Shown piece after piece: positions 6,267 through 17,088 of a DNA stretch of 18,915 nt; position 1 is the stretch's first letter, and every line of letters begins with the position of its first letter. The notes under the pieces were generated by a model. It saw nothing but the letters and a program-made list of their open reading frames with translations, searched no databases and was not told the origin of the DNA. Made by a program: the position numbers and the translations under genes. The stretch comes from Deltaproteobacteria bacterium. GTDB lineage: Bacteria; SAR324; NAC60-12. Where the stretch lies: contig PBZZ01000003.1 in the NCBI GenBank assembly GCA_002730365.1, positions 1-18,915 on the forward strand, in the 5' to 3' direction.

Positions 6267-8331
6267 CCTCTTTCAGCCATTCAATCAGGGTGTCACGAAG
6301 TTGTTCTGGCTCAAAGCCAAACTGCTTGCGGAGCACTCTCTCTGGTGCAGAAGCACCAAAATCACTATATCCCAGCAGATAGTCTGCGTACTTGCGCCAC
6401 GGTCCTTCACTACCAGCTTCGATCGAAATCACTAATGAATCTGCAGGAAACAAGTAATCTTGGAAGCTCGGTTCCTCGTATTCCATTGCCTCAATGCAAG
6501 GCATCGACACATGGCGAGTTGGGATTCCAAGTTGCTGAAGTTCCAAGCGCAGTTGCTGGGTTGCTCCACCCTCAGAGCCTGTCGAAATTAAAACTAAACC
6601 GGGACAGTCTGGATTTTTTAGAGAGTAGGCTGCCTTCTCGTCCAGTTCATAAGAAAAATCCTGAACAATGTAGGCACCACGGAGCATGTCTCGCGGATCA
6701 AAATCTCCCATCCGTTCCAGCAATGCAGTCTTCTGACGAGTTAGCAAGATTGCAGCAGGAGTAAATACATGATCACGCCCAAGCACGTAGGCCCATGCTG
6801 CAGCAGTCTCCAGAGCATCTGATGGACGCCAAACTTCTAACTCAGGAATCAGACGAAGTGCCCATGCATGCTCAATTGGTTGATGCGTTGGTCCATCCTC
6901 CCCAACTGCGTACGAGTCATGAGTGAACACAAAAATTGAGGAGATTCCAGAGAGTGCTGCTAAGCGTAGCGAAGGTCGCATGTAGTCAGAAAAGACTAGG
7001 AAGGTCGAACCAAAAACCTGAAATCCTCCAAACAGGGAAATCCCATTGACGATCGAACCCATCGCGTGCTCACGGATTCCAAAGTGGATGTTCCGTCCAG
7101 AGAAGGAAGGATCAGGCAGCACTTGACTGTCTAGGGAAGCTGGCACAATGCTCTGGGCATTCTTGATGAGTGTCTTGGTACTAGGTTCAAGATCAGCGGA
7201 ACCTCCAACTAAACCGGGAAGTAATTTGGCCGCCTGTTGGATCACCAATCCGGAAAGTGACCTTGTCGCATCTACTTTGTCAGCTACCGCAGGAATCAGT
7301 TCTTCGAGTAGTTGATCCTCGCCGTAGGGAGGCTCCCAGTGTTGGCTCCAGGTTTTTGCTTTCTCCGGGTGAGTGGATTGCCACTGATTAAAGAGCTCCT
7401 GCCAGTGATCGTATTCTTCAATGTTTTCCGCCTTTCGGTTAGCAAAAACTTCTCGAACCTCATCTGGCACATAGAAACGTTCACTGTACTCCCAGCCAAG
7501 TGCCCTTTTTGTAGCAGCCAACTCTTCATCACCGAGTGGGGAACCATGAATATCAGACGTCCCTTGCTTGTTTGGAGAGCCTTTGCCGATAGTGGTTTTA
7601 GCAATAATTAGAGAAGGCTTACCTTCTTCAGCTCGCGCAGCCTTGGTAGCCTGTACAATTTGATCATGATCGTGTCCGTTGCAGTGCTGAACGTGCCATC
7701 CATAGGCTTCAAAGCGCTGTCCAACATTTTCACTCATTGACAAGCGAGCATCTCCTGCGATGGTGATCTGATTGCTGTCATAAATCGCAATCAGGTTCCC
7801 CAGACCCAGGTGCCCTGCCAAGGCAGCAGATTCTGCAGACACACCTTCCTGCAGGTCGCCATCACTGCAAAGGACATAGATGTTAGCTGTGATTAGAGTG
7901 AAGTCTTGATCGTTGAAGCGGGCAGCGTGCATCTTTGCAGCTAGTGCCATCCCTACCCCATTGCTGAACCCTGCACCCAGTGGCCCCGTTGTGCATTCCA
8001 CGCCATCTGTCAGTCGAAACTCTGGATGACCAGGTGTCCGACTGTCCCACTGGCGAAACTGCTTCAGTTCCTCCATTGGCAAATCATAGCCGGCCAAGTG
8101 CAGCATCGCGTAAAGCAAAGCCGAGGCGTGACCTGCAGAAAGAACAAACCGATCTCGATTCACCCAGTCTGGCTGATCAGGATTGTAGCGCAGAAACTCT
8201 GTCCATAACGCTAGGGTAATATCCGCCAAGCCCATCGGTGCACCGGGGTGACCGCTGTTGGCGGACTGTACCATGTCTGCGGCCAAGAGCCGGATGGTAT
8301 TTGCGCACTGTTCCCGAAGTTGGGCTTGCAT
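6253..8331 (-). CDS. tkt: Transketolase
   Basis: A 692-residue thiamine diphosphate enzyme transferring two-carbon units between sugar phosphates in the pentose phosphate or Calvin-type pathway. Visible landmarks: SGHPGAPMG with His27, SAGHASALLY with His68, TPGHPE with His101, GPLGAG near 117-122, the ThDP/Mg motif SDGDLQEG about 156-163 ending YDSNQI (N187), IHG with His262, and GIREHAMG with the catalytic Glu421, followed by the pyrimidine-domain segments and DGPTHQP. The frame is open seven codons further up to a TTG, but the ATG at 8329-8331 has GGAGA six bases upstream and begins the usual MQAQLREQCANTIR, so I chose it. It lies 57 nt downstream of rpoC and overlaps rpiA. Length and motifs are complete. 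Confidence 0.98.
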   Translation of the reverse strand: MQAQLREQCANTIRLLAADMVQSANSGHPGAPMGLADITLALWTEFLRYNPDQPDWVNRDRFVLSAGHASALLYAMLHLAGYDLPMEELKQFRQWDSRTPGHPEFRLTDGVECTTGPLGAGFSNGVGMALAAKMHAARFNDQDFTLITANIYVLCSDGDLQEGVSAESAALAGHLGLGNLIAIYDSNQITIAGDARLSMSENVGQRFEAYGWHVQHCNGHDHDQIVQATKAARAEEGKPSLIIAKTTIGKGSPNKQGTSDIHGSPLGDEELAATKRALGWEYSERFYVPDEVREVFANRKAENIEEYDHWQELFNQWQSTHPEKAKTWSQHWEPPYGEDQLLEELIPAVADKVDATRSLSGLVIQQAAKLLPGLVGGSADLEPSTKTLIKNAQSIVPASLDSQVLPDPSFSGRNIHFGIREHAMGSIVNGISLFGGFQVFGSTFLVFSDYMRPSLRLAALSGISSIFVFTHDSYAVGEDGPTHQPIEHAWALRLIPELEVWRPSDALETAAAWAYVLGRDHVFTPAAILLTRQKTALLERMGDFDPRDMLRGAYIVQDFSYELDEKAAYSLKNPDCPGLVLISTGSEGGATQQLRLELQQLGIPTRHVSMPCIEAMEYEEPSFQDYLFPADSLVISIEAGSEGPWRKYADYLLGYSDFGASAPERVLRKQFGFEPEQLRDTLIEWLKEDGVI

Positions 8332-8357
8332 GCAGAGTCTCCAGTTTAACAAGTCAG

Positions 8358-8385
8358 TGATCGGGCCCCCTATTCGGCCTGATCA
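8358..8385 (-). other. Stem-loop in the rpoC-tkt spacer
   Basis: Just 3 nt past the rpoC stop the minus strand reads TGATCAGGCC, eight bases, then GGCCCGATCA, which can pair over ten positions with one A-C mismatch. No T run follows, so it does not look like an intrinsic terminator. It may protect the rpoC mRNA 3' end, be an RNA-processing site, or partly attenuate transcription into tkt. Confidence 0.4.
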
Positions 8386-8388
8386 AAC

Positions 8389-11300
8389 TTAAAGAGCAGT
8401 CTCCGAAACCTGAGGAGGTGTCTGAGCCATTTCGCCGTCAACTTCGTATTCCGTATTGCGGAACATGTTGTAGCCGGTACCAGCTGGGATCAGTCGTCCT
8501 AGAATCACGTTCTCCTTGAGTCCACGGAAGAGATCATGCTTCCCTGAGAGCGCAGCATCTGTCAGGACTTTGGTTGTCTCTTGGAAAGATGCTGCTGAAA
8601 TGAAGGAATCCGTACTCAAAGACGCCTTGGTGATCCCTTGGAGGATCGGCTTGGAACGGGCGGGCGCTCGTCCTTCTTCCAACAGCTTCTGATTCTGTTT
8701 GTTGAATTCATTCTTTGAGATGATTTCTCCAATGAGGAAGGTCGATTCACCTGGATCTTCAACATAAACCTGACGCAGCATTTGGCGCACGATCACTTCA
8801 ATATGCTTGTCATTGATGGTGACCCCCTGCAGTCGGTAGACTTGTTGTACCTCGTTCACCAAGTAATTCTGCAGAGCCTTGGTTCCCTTGACCGCAAGAA
8901 TATCGTGTGGGTTCGGTGAGCCATCGATCAATGGATCACCAGCACGCACAAATTCGCCAACATGCACGGTGACGTGACGTCCTCGAGGCACCAGATACTC
9001 TTTCTCCTCGCCCTTGCTATCTTCCGGACGAATGACCAGGCGCTGCTTTTTCTTCATGTCCGCACCGTATTCTACGATTCCATCAATCTCACTGATGATC
9101 GCCTGATCCTTCGGGACTCGTGCTTCGAACAGTTCGGCAACTCGTGGTAGTCCTCCAGTGATGTCTTTGTTCTTCGCCAATTCACGAGGAATTTTGGCCA
9201 GAGTTTCTCCAGCATGGACTTCACGTCCATGCTCTACAGCCAGTTCTGATTTGATTGGCAAGGAGAATTCTGCTTGTGTCTCGTTATCTCTCATCACAGT
9301 ATTGCCATCAGCATCCGTGATCAGAATTCTTGGGCGTTTCTCGTGATTAGGTGATTCTTTAACCACCCGACGGGATAGGTTTGTCACTTCATCTACCTGC
9401 TCCCTGAAGGTCTCTCCTTCTTCCAGATCAACAAATTTGACGAAGCCACTCACATCCGTGATGATTGGAATGGAGAAGGGATCCCACTCAGCAATGGTAT
9501 CGCCTTGAGCCACCCCTTCTCCAGTAGTCTTGCGTAGCTTTGTCCCTAAAGGCAAAGGACGTCGCTCTTTTTCCCGTCCATGCTGATCGACAATAACAGC
9601 TTCACCACGCCGCCCAAGGACAATCAGGTTGTTATCTCTGTCACGTACTTCCTTGAGATCTTCGAAACGAAGAATCCCGCTGAAGCGTGCATCCCAAGTG
9701 TTCTGCTCTGCTCGTCGACTCGCAGTTCCGCCAATGTGGAAAGTTCGCATTGTCAACTGTGTACCCGGCTCACCGATACTTTGAGCGGCAATTACCCCAA
9801 CAGATTCACCCATGTTAACCAAATGACCGTGGGCCAAGTCACGTCCATAACAAAGCCGACAAGCACCGTGATCGGCAATACAGGTTAGAATTGAACGTAC
9901 CCGAACCTTTTCAATACCCGCCTCTTCGATCAGCTTGACTTCAGCTTCCGTGAGCTCCTGTCCAGCTTCGATAATCACCTTGTTCTCATCCAGCGGATCA
10001 ATCACATCTTCTAGGGCTACACGACCAAGCACACGATCCCCAAGCCCTTCAATGATCTCACCAGACTCGATCAAGGCAGTCATATCAATTCCATCTAACG
10101 TACCACAGTCATGCTGGGTGATGACTGTATCCTGTGCCACGTCCACCAGTCGTCTGGTCAAATAACCTGAGTTCGCTGTCTTCAGGGCTGTATCTGCCAA
10201 TCCTTTACGGGCTCCGTGGGTGGAGATGAAGTATTCCAAGACGTTTAGGCCCTCACGGAAATTCGCAAGGATAGGTGTCTCGATAATCTCACCTGAAGGC
10301 TTCGCCATCAATCCACGCATACCCGCCAGCTGTTTCATCTGCTGATTGCTACCACGGGCACCTGAATCTGCCATCATGAAGATGGAGTTGACCTTCTCGG
10401 TCTGATCCTCTGTGTCGACCGTTCCTTTGGAGAGACCGCCTAGCATTTTCTCCGCGATTTTTTCTGTCGTCTTGGCCCAGACATCGATGACCTGGTTGTA
10501 GCGTTCACCATCAGTGATTGCTCCTTCCTGATATTCAGTATTGATTCGGTTGATCTCCAATTGGGCACGGGAGAGCAAATCCTGCTTCTCCTCAGGGATT
10601 ACCATATCCATCATGCTGATTGAGAAGCCTGCTCGGGTCGCAAAGCGGTAGCCCAAATTCTTCATTTCATCCAGCATGCGCACAGTCTTAATGTTCCCAG
10701 CCGTGCGATATGCCGTATCAATCAATTCGGCCATTTGCTTCTTCTTTAATTGCCGATTGATCGCAGAGTAGGGAACTTCTTCTGGCACAATCAATGAGAG
10801 GATGGCTCGTCCAACCGTCGTTTCTACCAAAGCTTCACCCGGATTCAAACGCACATGAATCTTGGCATGCAGGTCAACCTTGCCGTGATCATAAGCTGTG
10901 ACCACTTCCTGCCGATTTGAGAAAATCTTGTTCTCTCCTCGGACACCTTCTGTCTCACGTGTAATCCAGTAAAGCCCAAGCACCATGTCCTGTGTTGGTG
11001 TCATCAACGGTTTGCCGTTGGAAGGAGAGAGGACATTGTTAGTGGACATCATCAGAATCTTGGCTTCCAACTGTGCTTCGACAGATAGCGGGACGTGTAC
11101 TGCCATCTGGTCTCCATCGAAGTCTGCATTGAATGCCGTACAGACTAACGGGTGCAGTTGAATCGCCTTGCCTTCAATCAGTACCGGTTCAAAGGCCTGA
11201 ATCCCCAGCCGGTGGAGGGTCGGTGCGCGGTTTAGCAACACCGGATGCTCGCGAACCGCTTCTTCCAGAATGGCCCAAACTCGAGGACTGTTCTCCTCCA

Positions 11301-12495
11301 GCTTCTTCTTGGCCATTTTGATTGTGTGAATTTCCTGATAGTCAATCAGCTTATGAAAAATAAATGGTTTAAATAGCTCTCGCGCCATCACTTTGGGCAG
11401 GCCACACTGGTGTAGCTTCAGGGTCGGTCCTACGACAATTACGGTCCGGCCTGAGTAGTCAACACGCTTACCAAGCAGGTTTTGACGGAAACGGCCTTGC
11501 TTGCCCTTGAGCATGTCACTCAAGGATTTCAATGGTCGCTTGTTGGAACCAACCATCGGACGTCCTCGGCGACCATTGTCAAAAAGCGCATCGACAGATT
11601 CCTGAAGCATCCGCTTCTCATTTTTGACGATAATGCTTGGTGCACGCAGCTCGATCAGACGCTTCAAGCGATTATTTCTATGAATCACTCGGCGATACAG
11701 ATCGTTGAGATCGCTTGTCGCAAAACGCCCACCTTCCAGTGGTACCAACGGTCGTAATTCTGGAGGAAGAACCGGCAGGGTATCAACGATCATCGCATCC
11801 ACGGAGTTACCGGAATACAGTAGCGAACTCACAATATTCAGCCGCTTGGCAATGCGCTTGCGGCGTGTCTCCGAGTTTACGGAGCGGAGTTCCTCGCGTA
11901 GTTGATTATCCAATTCCTCTAGATCCATTTCACGCATCAGCATGCGTACTGACTCTGCCCCCATTCCCAGTTCCAACTCTGGGAATTTATCTTTCAATTC
12001 AATCGCTTGTTCTTCTTCGACGATACTTAATTTCTCGATCTCTGAGCCACCTGGATCCATGACGATGTAAGCATCAAAGTAGAGTACTCGCTCCAAGTCG
12101 CGTAGTGTCATTTCCAGTAAGGTGGCAATTCGGCTCGGAACACCTTTGAGGAACCAAACGTGGGAAACAGGAGTGGCTAGCTTGATGTGGCCCATGCGCT
12201 CCCGACGAACCTTGGACTCGATCACCTCGACTCCACATTTTTCACAGGTAATACCACGGTGTTTCATCCGCTTGTACTTACCACAGATGCACTCGTAATC
12301 GTGGATTGGACCAAAGATCTTGCCACAGAACAGACCATCGCGCTCGGGCTTGAAGGTCCGGTAGTTGATAGTTTCTGAAGTTTTCACTTCACCAAAGGAC
12401 CAGGAAATCACATCTTCACTGGTTGCGATCTTGATGCGGACTGCGGAATAATTTTTTGGATCTTCCGCAATTTCAAACATATTACCAAACGCCAT
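8389..12495 (-). CDS. rpoC: DNA-directed RNA polymerase subunit beta'
   Basis: A 1368-residue, single-piece beta' subunit of RNA polymerase. The first zinc-binding site has Cys69, 71, 84 and 87 ([19 protein letters not shown]). The catalytic loop NADFDGDQM places the three magnesium-binding aspartates at 458, 460 and 462. The second zinc site uses Cys near 796 (HDCGT) and the group near 872-882 ([11 protein letters not shown]). The trigger-loop start ([16 protein letters not shown]) is followed by about 190 residues before [17 protein letters not shown], an SI3-type insert known from Gram-negative groups. Length is close to the E. coli protein. The ATG at 12493-12495 has GGAGG four bases ahead. 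It follows rpoB by 52 nt and is surely cotranscribed. No frameshift or missing key residue was seen. Confidence 0.99.
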   Translation of the reverse strand: MAFGNMFEIAEDPKNYSAVRIKIATSEDVISWSFGEVKTSETINYRTFKPERDGLFCGKIFGPIHDYECICGKYKRMKHRGITCEKCGVEVIESKVRRERMGHIKLATPVSHVWFLKGVPSRIATLLEMTLRDLERVLYFDAYIVMDPGGSEIEKLSIVEEEQAIELKDKFPELELGMGAESVRMLMREMDLEELDNQLREELRSVNSETRRKRIAKRLNIVSSLLYSGNSVDAMIVDTLPVLPPELRPLVPLEGGRFATSDLNDLYRRVIHRNNRLKRLIELRAPSIIVKNEKRMLQESVDALFDNGRRGRPMVGSNKRPLKSLSDMLKGKQGRFRQNLLGKRVDYSGRTVIVVGPTLKLHQCGLPKVMARELFKPFIFHKLIDYQEIHTIKMAKKKLEENSPRVWAILEEAVREHPVLLNRAPTLHRLGIQAFEPVLIEGKAIQLHPLVCTAFNADFDGDQMAVHVPLSVEAQLEAKILMMSTNNVLSPSNGKPLMTPTQDMVLGLYWITRETEGVRGENKIFSNRQEVVTAYDHGKVDLHAKIHVRLNPGEALVETTVGRAILSLIVPEEVPYSAINRQLKKKQMAELIDTAYRTAGNIKTVRMLDEMKNLGYRFATRAGFSISMMDMVIPEEKQDLLSRAQLEINRINTEYQEGAITDGERYNQVIDVWAKTTEKIAEKMLGGLSKGTVDTEDQTEKVNSIFMMADSGARGSNQQMKQLAGMRGLMAKPSGEIIETPILANFREGLNVLEYFISTHGARKGLADTALKTANSGYLTRRLVDVAQDTVITQHDCGTLDGIDMTALIESGEIIEGLGDRVLGRVALEDVIDPLDENKVIIEAGQELTEAEVKLIEEAGIEKVRVRSILTCIADHGACRLCYGRDLAHGHLVNMGESVGVIAAQSIGEPGTQLTMRTFHIGGTASRRAEQNTWDARFSGILRFEDLKEVRDRDNNLIVLGRRGEAVIVDQHGREKERRPLPLGTKLRKTTGEGVAQGDTIAEWDPFSIPIITDVSGFVKFVDLEEGETFREQVDEVTNLSRRVVKESPNHEKRPRILITDADGNTVMRDNETQAEFSLPIKSELAVEHGREVHAGETLAKIPRELAKNKDITGGLPRVAELFEARVPKDQAIISEIDGIVEYGADMKKKQRLVIRPEDSKGEEKEYLVPRGRHVTVHVGEFVRAGDPLIDGSPNPHDILAVKGTKALQNYLVNEVQQVYRLQGVTINDKHIEVIVRQMLRQVYVEDPGESTFLIGEIISKNEFNKQNQKLLEEGRAPARSKPILQGITKASLSTDSFISAASFQETTKVLTDAALSGKHDLFRGLKENVILGRLIPAGTGYNMFRNTEYEVDGEMAQTPPQVSETAL

Positions 12496-12547
12496 TCTGC
12501 CTCCGGATGGGGGTTGGGATTACGATTACCGGATGAACCAGGTCGGC

Positions 12548-15500
12548 TCAGATTTCTTCAGAGACAGCAGTCTTCTCACTGAGGCTGACTGATTCCATAT
12601 TTGCTTCTTCCTCTTCTGAGTCGACTTCTTGTAGTAATTCGATATTCAGACAAAGACTCTTAAGTTCGCTAATAAGAACCTTGAAGGATTCAGGGAGGCC
12701 AGATTCAACCTGGTGACGTCCCTTGACAATCGCTTCGTAGATTTTATTACGACCATAGACGTCATCGGATTTGACTGTCAGCAATTCCTGCAGAGTATGG
12801 GCGGCACCATATGCTTCCAAGGCCCAGACCTCCATCTCACCAAAGCGCTGGCCACCAAATTGGGCCTTGCCACCCAAAGGTTGCTGAGTCACCAGCGAGT
12901 ACGGACCAATTGAGCGAGCATGAATCTTCTCGTCCACCAAGTGATGCAGCTTCATGATGTAGGCATAACCAACTGTAACTTTCTGGCTGAAACGCTCTCC
13001 GGTTAATCCATCATGGAGCCAGACTTGGCCAGAGTGATTTAACTCCGCCAAATCAGCCATCCGGTGAATATCGTTCTCAGTCGCCCCGTCAAACACAGGA
13101 GTTGACATGTGAACGCCGACTTTGTAGCGCTTCATGAACTCTAGGAAGTCATCATCACTCATCGCTCCCAAGTGCTCCTGAGCGACTTTGGACTCATAGA
13201 TTTGATTGATGAACTTACGCAGCTTCTTGACAGGTTGCTGCTCCTCGAGCATCTCCTCAATTTTACTACCCAATCCCGAAGCCACACGTCCTAGGTGTGT
13301 CTCCAGGACCTGGCCAATGTTCATCCTAGATGGCACCCCAAGTGGGTTGAGTACGATGTCTACTGAGGTTCCATCTTCCATATATGGCATGTTTTCGATG
13401 GGCTGTACTGTGGAGACAACACCCTTATTTCCATGACGGCCAGCCATCTTGTCACCGACAGAAAGCTTGCGCTTGGTGGCAATGTAGACCTTGACCATCC
13501 GAATCACACCCGGAGGCAGGTCATCGCCCTTGGACAACTTTTCACAACGATCCTCAAAGACGTTGTCCATCATTTCCTTCTGCTGCAGCGCATTGTGAAT
13601 CAACGTCTGGACCTTATTATTGATTGAGGCGTCTTCCATCTGCATCTCATCAATGGCTCCACGTATGAAGGGAACTTTCTCAATCGATTCACGAGTGAGT
13701 TCTGTTCCTGCGGGAACCAAAACATCACCCTGCATGTTGCGCAGATCTTCTCCCAATGCTTGCCCGCTGGCGATTGAGCAGACTCGGTCCAGCAGGTTCT
13801 TGCGGATGATGCGAACTTCATCTTGATGATCCTTCTCGTAGCGGCGCAGCATGTCCTTTTCGATCTGGCGCGTCCGTTCATCTCGTTCCACCCCTTCACG
13901 GTTGAAGACAATCACATCCGTGACAACGCCTTCCATGCTCTGTGATACACGCAGGGAGGTATCTCGGACATCACCTGCCTTCTCACCAAAAATTGCTCGA
14001 AGCAGTTTTTCTTCGGGATTGAGTTGGGTTTCTCCCTTTGGAGTGACCTTGCCAACTAGAATGTCTCCTGGGCGAACGTAGGTGCCGATTCGGATAATCC
14101 CACTCTCATCCAGATTTCTCAGTGCCTCTTCGCTTACGTTGGGGATATCACGTGTGATTTCCTCCTTGCCCAGCTTCGTATCGCGAGCAACTGTATCGAG
14201 AACATCGATATGCACAGAAGTGTAGACATCCTCGTGCAACAAGCGCCGTGAGACAGTAATGGAATCCTCGAAGTTGTAGCCATTCCATGGCATGAAAGCG
14301 ATCCGAATGTTCTGTCCCAGCGCCAACTCACCATTTTCTGTGGAAGCTCCGTCAGCAATGATGTCACCAGCTTTCACATAATCACCCTTCTTGACGAGTG
14401 GACGCTGGTTGATGCAGGTATTTTGGTTGCTACGTCGATATTTGATCAGGTGATAGATATCGACATTGTTGGGCACGATGCTATCGACACTGGACAGATC
14501 CACATCTGCTTGAATCACGATGCGGGAAGCATCGCTACTGTCAACAATACCGGCTCGTCTTGCGATGGTGCAGGTCCCTGAGTCCAGTGCTCCTTGATGT
14601 TCCATACCTGTCCCCACCAGCGGAGCCTGAGGCTTCACCAGAGGCACTCCCTGACGCTGCATGTTCGACCCCATCAACGCTCGGTTAGCATCATCGTGCT
14701 CGAGGAATGGAATCAGCGAGGCTGCTACTGATACAAGTTGGATTGGCGATACATCGATGTAGTCAATCTGGTCTTTGCGCACCATGCTGAACTCACTTCC
14801 AACCCTGGCGGTAACAAAGTCGTTGACCAAGTTACCTCTTTCGTCAATCACAGCATTTGCCTGGGCAATCTTGTAGCGGTCCTCCTCAGTCGCTGAGAGG
14901 TATTCAATGCTATCGGTAATCTTGCCCTGCTCTACTTTGCGATAAGGAGTTTCCAGGAATCCGTAGGAGTTGACCTGAGCATAGGTAGCCAAAGATGCAA
15001 TCAACCCGATGTTTGGGCCTTCTGGCGTTTCGATCGGGCAGATCCGTCCGTAGTGAGAGGAGTGTACGTCGCGCACGTCGAAGCCAGCGCGCTCTCGGGT
15101 CAAACCACCCGGGCCCAGTGCACTGAGTCGGCGCTTGTGCGTGATTTCCGACAGAGGGTTAGTTTGATCCATGAATTGCGACAGCTGGCTGCTACCAAAG
15201 AACTCGTGAATGGCACCAGCGACTGGCTTAGCGTTTACGATATCGTGTAACATCATAGTCTCAGCATCCTGCAGGGACATGCGCTCCTTGATCGTCCGCT
15301 CCATCCGAATCAGTCCAATCCGGAACTGGGTCTCCAGCAATTCTCCAACACTGCGAACCCGACGATTACCAAGGTGGTCAATGTCATCAATGAAAGTACG
15401 GGCATTGCCTTCACGAAGCAGCAATAGATACTTCACAGATTCCATAATGTCCCGGCGAGTCAAGACGACCTTGTCGAGAGGCTCTTCTACTCGCAGTTTC

Positions 15501-16774
15501 TCATTGATTTTGAGTCGACCAACCTGAGACAGGCTATAGCGGTCTTCACTAAAGAAGAAGTTCTGCAGCAGATTTTGCGCTGCATCCAGAGTCGGAGGGT
15601 CTCCTGGCTTCATTTTCTTGTAAAGTTCAATCAGTGACTGCTCCGGAGAGATAGATCGATCTAGTTCCAGAGTGTCTCGGAAGCTAGGACCGGCTGTGGT
15701 TGGCGGTGAGATATAGAGCAGCGAAACTTGCTGGACGTTCTTCTCCAGAAGACGCTTGATGAGTTCTCCGGTCACCATGCTGTTGCATTCAGCAATTTTC
15801 TGATCATCAACATAGACATCACGAGCTAGGAACCGTCCACGAATCTCGTCGAAGTTTGTCTCTAATCGATTCACTCCAGCCTTCATCAACCGATTGAGGT
15901 TACGGCGATGAATACGCTGGTTCGCTCGCACTAGGACCTCACCTGACTCACTCAGAATGTCCTGTGTTGCTTTTTGGTCCAGTGTGACCTGCTCGTCAAT
16001 CAGACGATAGAAAGTTTGTTCCTCAACCAGAGTTTCTAGGTTTTCGCAGGCGCTGAGATCCAAAGTCTCTGCGGGATAGAACAACTCTAGTAGCTGTTCG
16101 TCAGTGTAGCCCAGTGCTCGCAGTAGCACAGTTGCAGGGAACTTACGGCGACGGTCGATGCGGGAATAGAGCAGATCTTTAGCATCAAATTCAAAGTCTA
16201 ACCATGAGCCTCGCTGCGGAATCAAGCGAGCGTTGTAAAGCAACTTACCACTTGAGTGGCCTTTGCCTTTATCGTGTCCAAAGAAGACTCCTGGACTCTT
16301 GTGCATTTGGCTGACTATCACACGCTCTGTTCCGTTGATGATGAAGGATCCAGTCGGGGTCATCAGCGGAATTTCGCCCAAGTAGATGTCTTGTTCCTTA
16401 ATGTCTCTGATCTGCTTAACTTCCTCTTCACCTTCTTCTTTCTCCCAGACAATCAGACGCAAAGCTACCCGAATGGGACAGGCATAGGTCACACCCCGAA
16501 CCCGGCACTCCTCCACAGTGTGCTTGGGCTCACCCAAGCGATACTGGACATATTCCAGAGTCGAAGAATTGCTGTAGTCAGAGATCGGGAACACTGAGCG
16601 GAAGACCGCTTCGAGACCACGCCGTTTGTCCCTTTGTTCAGGGGCAACATTGCGCTGCAGAAAACGCTCGAAGGAATCCAGTTGGATCTTCAGCAAATTT
16701 GGAATTTCAATGGGCGGATTGATCTGCCCAAAAGAATGCCGGATACGGTGTCGGTTGCTCAGCGTGACAGACAT
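12548..16774 (-). CDS. rpoB: DNA-directed RNA polymerase subunit beta
   Basis: A 1408-residue beta subunit, somewhat longer than the 1342 residues of E. coli. Characteristic segments include [20 protein letters not shown] at the start, [20 protein letters not shown], the rifampicin pocket [34 protein letters not shown], the catalytic-face segment [13 protein letters not shown] and the C-terminal [19 protein letters not shown]. Positions D536, H546 and S551, equivalent to E. coli D516, H526 and S531, carry the usual sensitive-type residues. An SI2-like segment with charged helices lies before [20 protein letters not shown]. The ATG at 16772-16774 has AGGAA seven to eight bases upstream. Upstream is not rplL, as in most bacteria, but a 323 bp leader and nuoL. 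Identification is secure. Confidence 0.99.
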   Translation of the reverse strand: MSVTLSNRHRIRHSFGQINPPIEIPNLLKIQLDSFERFLQRNVAPEQRDKRRGLEAVFRSVFPISDYSNSSTLEYVQYRLGEPKHTVEECRVRGVTYACPIRVALRLIVWEKEEGEEEVKQIRDIKEQDIYLGEIPLMTPTGSFIINGTERVIVSQMHKSPGVFFGHDKGKGHSSGKLLYNARLIPQRGSWLDFEFDAKDLLYSRIDRRRKFPATVLLRALGYTDEQLLELFYPAETLDLSACENLETLVEEQTFYRLIDEQVTLDQKATQDILSESGEVLVRANQRIHRRNLNRLMKAGVNRLETNFDEIRGRFLARDVYVDDQKIAECNSMVTGELIKRLLEKNVQQVSLLYISPPTTAGPSFRDTLELDRSISPEQSLIELYKKMKPGDPPTLDAAQNLLQNFFFSEDRYSLSQVGRLKINEKLRVEEPLDKVVLTRRDIMESVKYLLLLREGNARTFIDDIDHLGNRRVRSVGELLETQFRIGLIRMERTIKERMSLQDAETMMLHDIVNAKPVAGAIHEFFGSSQLSQFMDQTNPLSEITHKRRLSALGPGGLTRERAGFDVRDVHSSHYGRICPIETPEGPNIGLIASLATYAQVNSYGFLETPYRKVEQGKITDSIEYLSATEEDRYKIAQANAVIDERGNLVNDFVTARVGSEFSMVRKDQIDYIDVSPIQLVSVAASLIPFLEHDDANRALMGSNMQRQGVPLVKPQAPLVGTGMEHQGALDSGTCTIARRAGIVDSSDASRIVIQADVDLSSVDSIVPNNVDIYHLIKYRRSNQNTCINQRPLVKKGDYVKAGDIIADGASTENGELALGQNIRIAFMPWNGYNFEDSITVSRRLLHEDVYTSVHIDVLDTVARDTKLGKEEITRDIPNVSEEALRNLDESGIIRIGTYVRPGDILVGKVTPKGETQLNPEEKLLRAIFGEKAGDVRDTSLRVSQSMEGVVTDVIVFNREGVERDERTRQIEKDMLRRYEKDHQDEVRIIRKNLLDRVCSIASGQALGEDLRNMQGDVLVPAGTELTRESIEKVPFIRGAIDEMQMEDASINNKVQTLIHNALQQKEMMDNVFEDRCEKLSKGDDLPPGVIRMVKVYIATKRKLSVGDKMAGRHGNKGVVSTVQPIENMPYMEDGTSVDIVLNPLGVPSRMNIGQVLETHLGRVASGLGSKIEEMLEEQQPVKKLRKFINQIYESKVAQEHLGAMSDDDFLEFMKRYKVGVHMSTPVFDGATENDIHRMADLAELNHSGQVWLHDGLTGERFSQKVTVGYAYIMKLHHLVDEKIHARSIGPYSLVTQQPLGGKAQFGGQRFGEMEVWALEAYGAAHTLQELLTVKSDDVYGRNKIYEAIVKGRHQVESGLPESFKVLISELKSLCLNIELLQEVDSEEEEANMESVSLSEKTAVSEEI

Positions 16775-16789
16775 GAAGCTTTTCCTGGG

Positions 16790-16945
16790 CTAAAGAGTTG
16801 ACTGAGTCACAAAGGTGGCTTCAGCAAAAGGAACGCAGGCCAGCAGAGTAGATAGGTCGGTGCTGTATTTGGGAGAGACTAGGCATGGGGTCCGGTGGAA
16901 CAGAGGAGGCGTTGAAGACAATTGGGCACGGGCCGCGCTTTGCAC
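16790..16945 (-). CDS. Candidate leader peptide ORF upstream of rpoB
   Basis: A perfect AGGAGG (16953-16958 on the minus strand) lies seven bases before a GTG (16943-16945) that opens 51 codons, ending at a TAG only 15 nt before the rpoB ATG. The peptide (VQSAARAQLSSTPPLFHRTP and onward) resembles nothing I know and is rich in Ser, Thr, Pro and Leu. A CCTCCT at 16904-16909 inside this frame could pair with the AGGAGG and hide it. The composition makes a chance open frame quite possible. It is listed because the ribosome binding site is the strongest in the leader and the position suits translational control of rpoB. Confidence 0.2.
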   Translation of the reverse strand: MQSAARAQLSSTPPLFHRTPCLVSPKYSTDLSTLLACVPFAEATFVTQSTL

Positions 16946-16984
16946 AGCTGGACCTCCTTGTTGACGGGCGAACTGGTTGCAGAA

Positions 16985-17004
16985 TGCAGGATGAGAAACC
17001 TGCA
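16985..17004 (-). other. Small perfect hairpin in the rpoB leader
   Basis: On the minus strand TGCAGG, eight bases (TTTCTCAT), then CCTGCA form a 6 bp perfect stem. It lies about 15-50 nt downstream of the predicted transcription starts. No T tract follows, so it is not an intrinsic terminator. It could stabilise the 5' end of the transcript or be chance. Confidence 0.3.
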
Positions 17005-17020
17005 AGAACTGGTGGGGGAC

Positions 17021-17038
17021 AACGGTTTATATTCCGTT
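17021..17038. promoter_or_regulatory. Palindrome overlapping a predicted -10 box (possible operator)
   Basis: AACGG and CCGTT arms flank the A/T-rich centre that contains the TATAAA of the proximal rpoB promoter candidate. A dimeric repressor bound here would block that promoter. Five-base arms with an eight-base centre can arise by chance, and the regulator is unknown. Confidence 0.25.
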
Positions 17039-17053
17039 CCGCTAGCAAGTAAA
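17026..17053 (-). promoter_or_regulatory. Candidate proximal rpoB promoter (P2)
   Basis: Minus strand: TTTACT (17048-17053), 16 nt spacer, TATAAA (17026-17031), matching the sigma70 consensus at 4 and 5 of 6 positions. The predicted start near 17019 would give a leader of about 245 nt before rpoB. It lies immediately downstream of the distal candidate, giving a tandem arrangement as is common for highly expressed genes. Confidence 0.4.
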
Positions 17054-17059
17054 CTTTTA

Positions 17060-17088
17060 TTTATCTTTGATTCTTTTTGAGAAGTCAA
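17060..17088 (-). promoter_or_regulatory. Candidate distal rpoB promoter (P1)
   Basis: Minus strand: TTGACT (17083-17088), exactly 17 nt, GATAAA (17060-17065), matching sigma70 at 5 and 4 of 6 positions, in the only distinctly A/T-rich stretch of this region. It begins 10 bp beyond the nuoL stop codon. No terminator follows nuoL, so read-through from the nuo side would add to it. The position makes it the best candidate for driving rpoBC-tkt-rpiA-gap. Confidence 0.5.

Larger units (their letters stand above)
16775..17053 (-). promoter_or_regulatory. Long rpoB leader region, C-rich and gene-poor
   Basis: Nothing in the 323 bp between nuoL and rpoB is a recognisable gene. If transcription starts at the proposed promoters, this becomes a 240-280 nt 5' leader. 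Three minus-strand frames are all open for about 70 codons here, but none gives a protein-like sequence; the openness reflects pyrimidine-rich composition. Over 16801-16920 the transcript strand has about 45 C against 20 G, with few Gs between Cs, as in Rho-loading sites. It also holds a consensus Shine-Dalgarno followed by a short frame, and small hairpins, listed separately. No known riboswitch or ribosomal-protein leader is recognised. Leader control of rpoBC is an inference. Confidence 0.45.

Noticed and set aside
12503..12535. Direct repeat CCGGATG twice in the rpoB-rpoC spacer
   Set aside because: Seven bases repeated once is within chance expectation, and one copy overlaps the rpoC ribosome binding site.
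15110..15190. Rifampicin-resistance substitutions in rpoB
   Set aside because: The residues at the three main resistance positions (D536, H546, S551) are the common sensitive-type ones.
16821..17088. Frames of about 70 codons in the nuoL-rpoB spacer in other registers
   Set aside because: They overlap one another, start with TTG without ribosome binding sites and give low-complexity, non-protein-like sequences; pyrimidine-rich DNA with few stops explains them.
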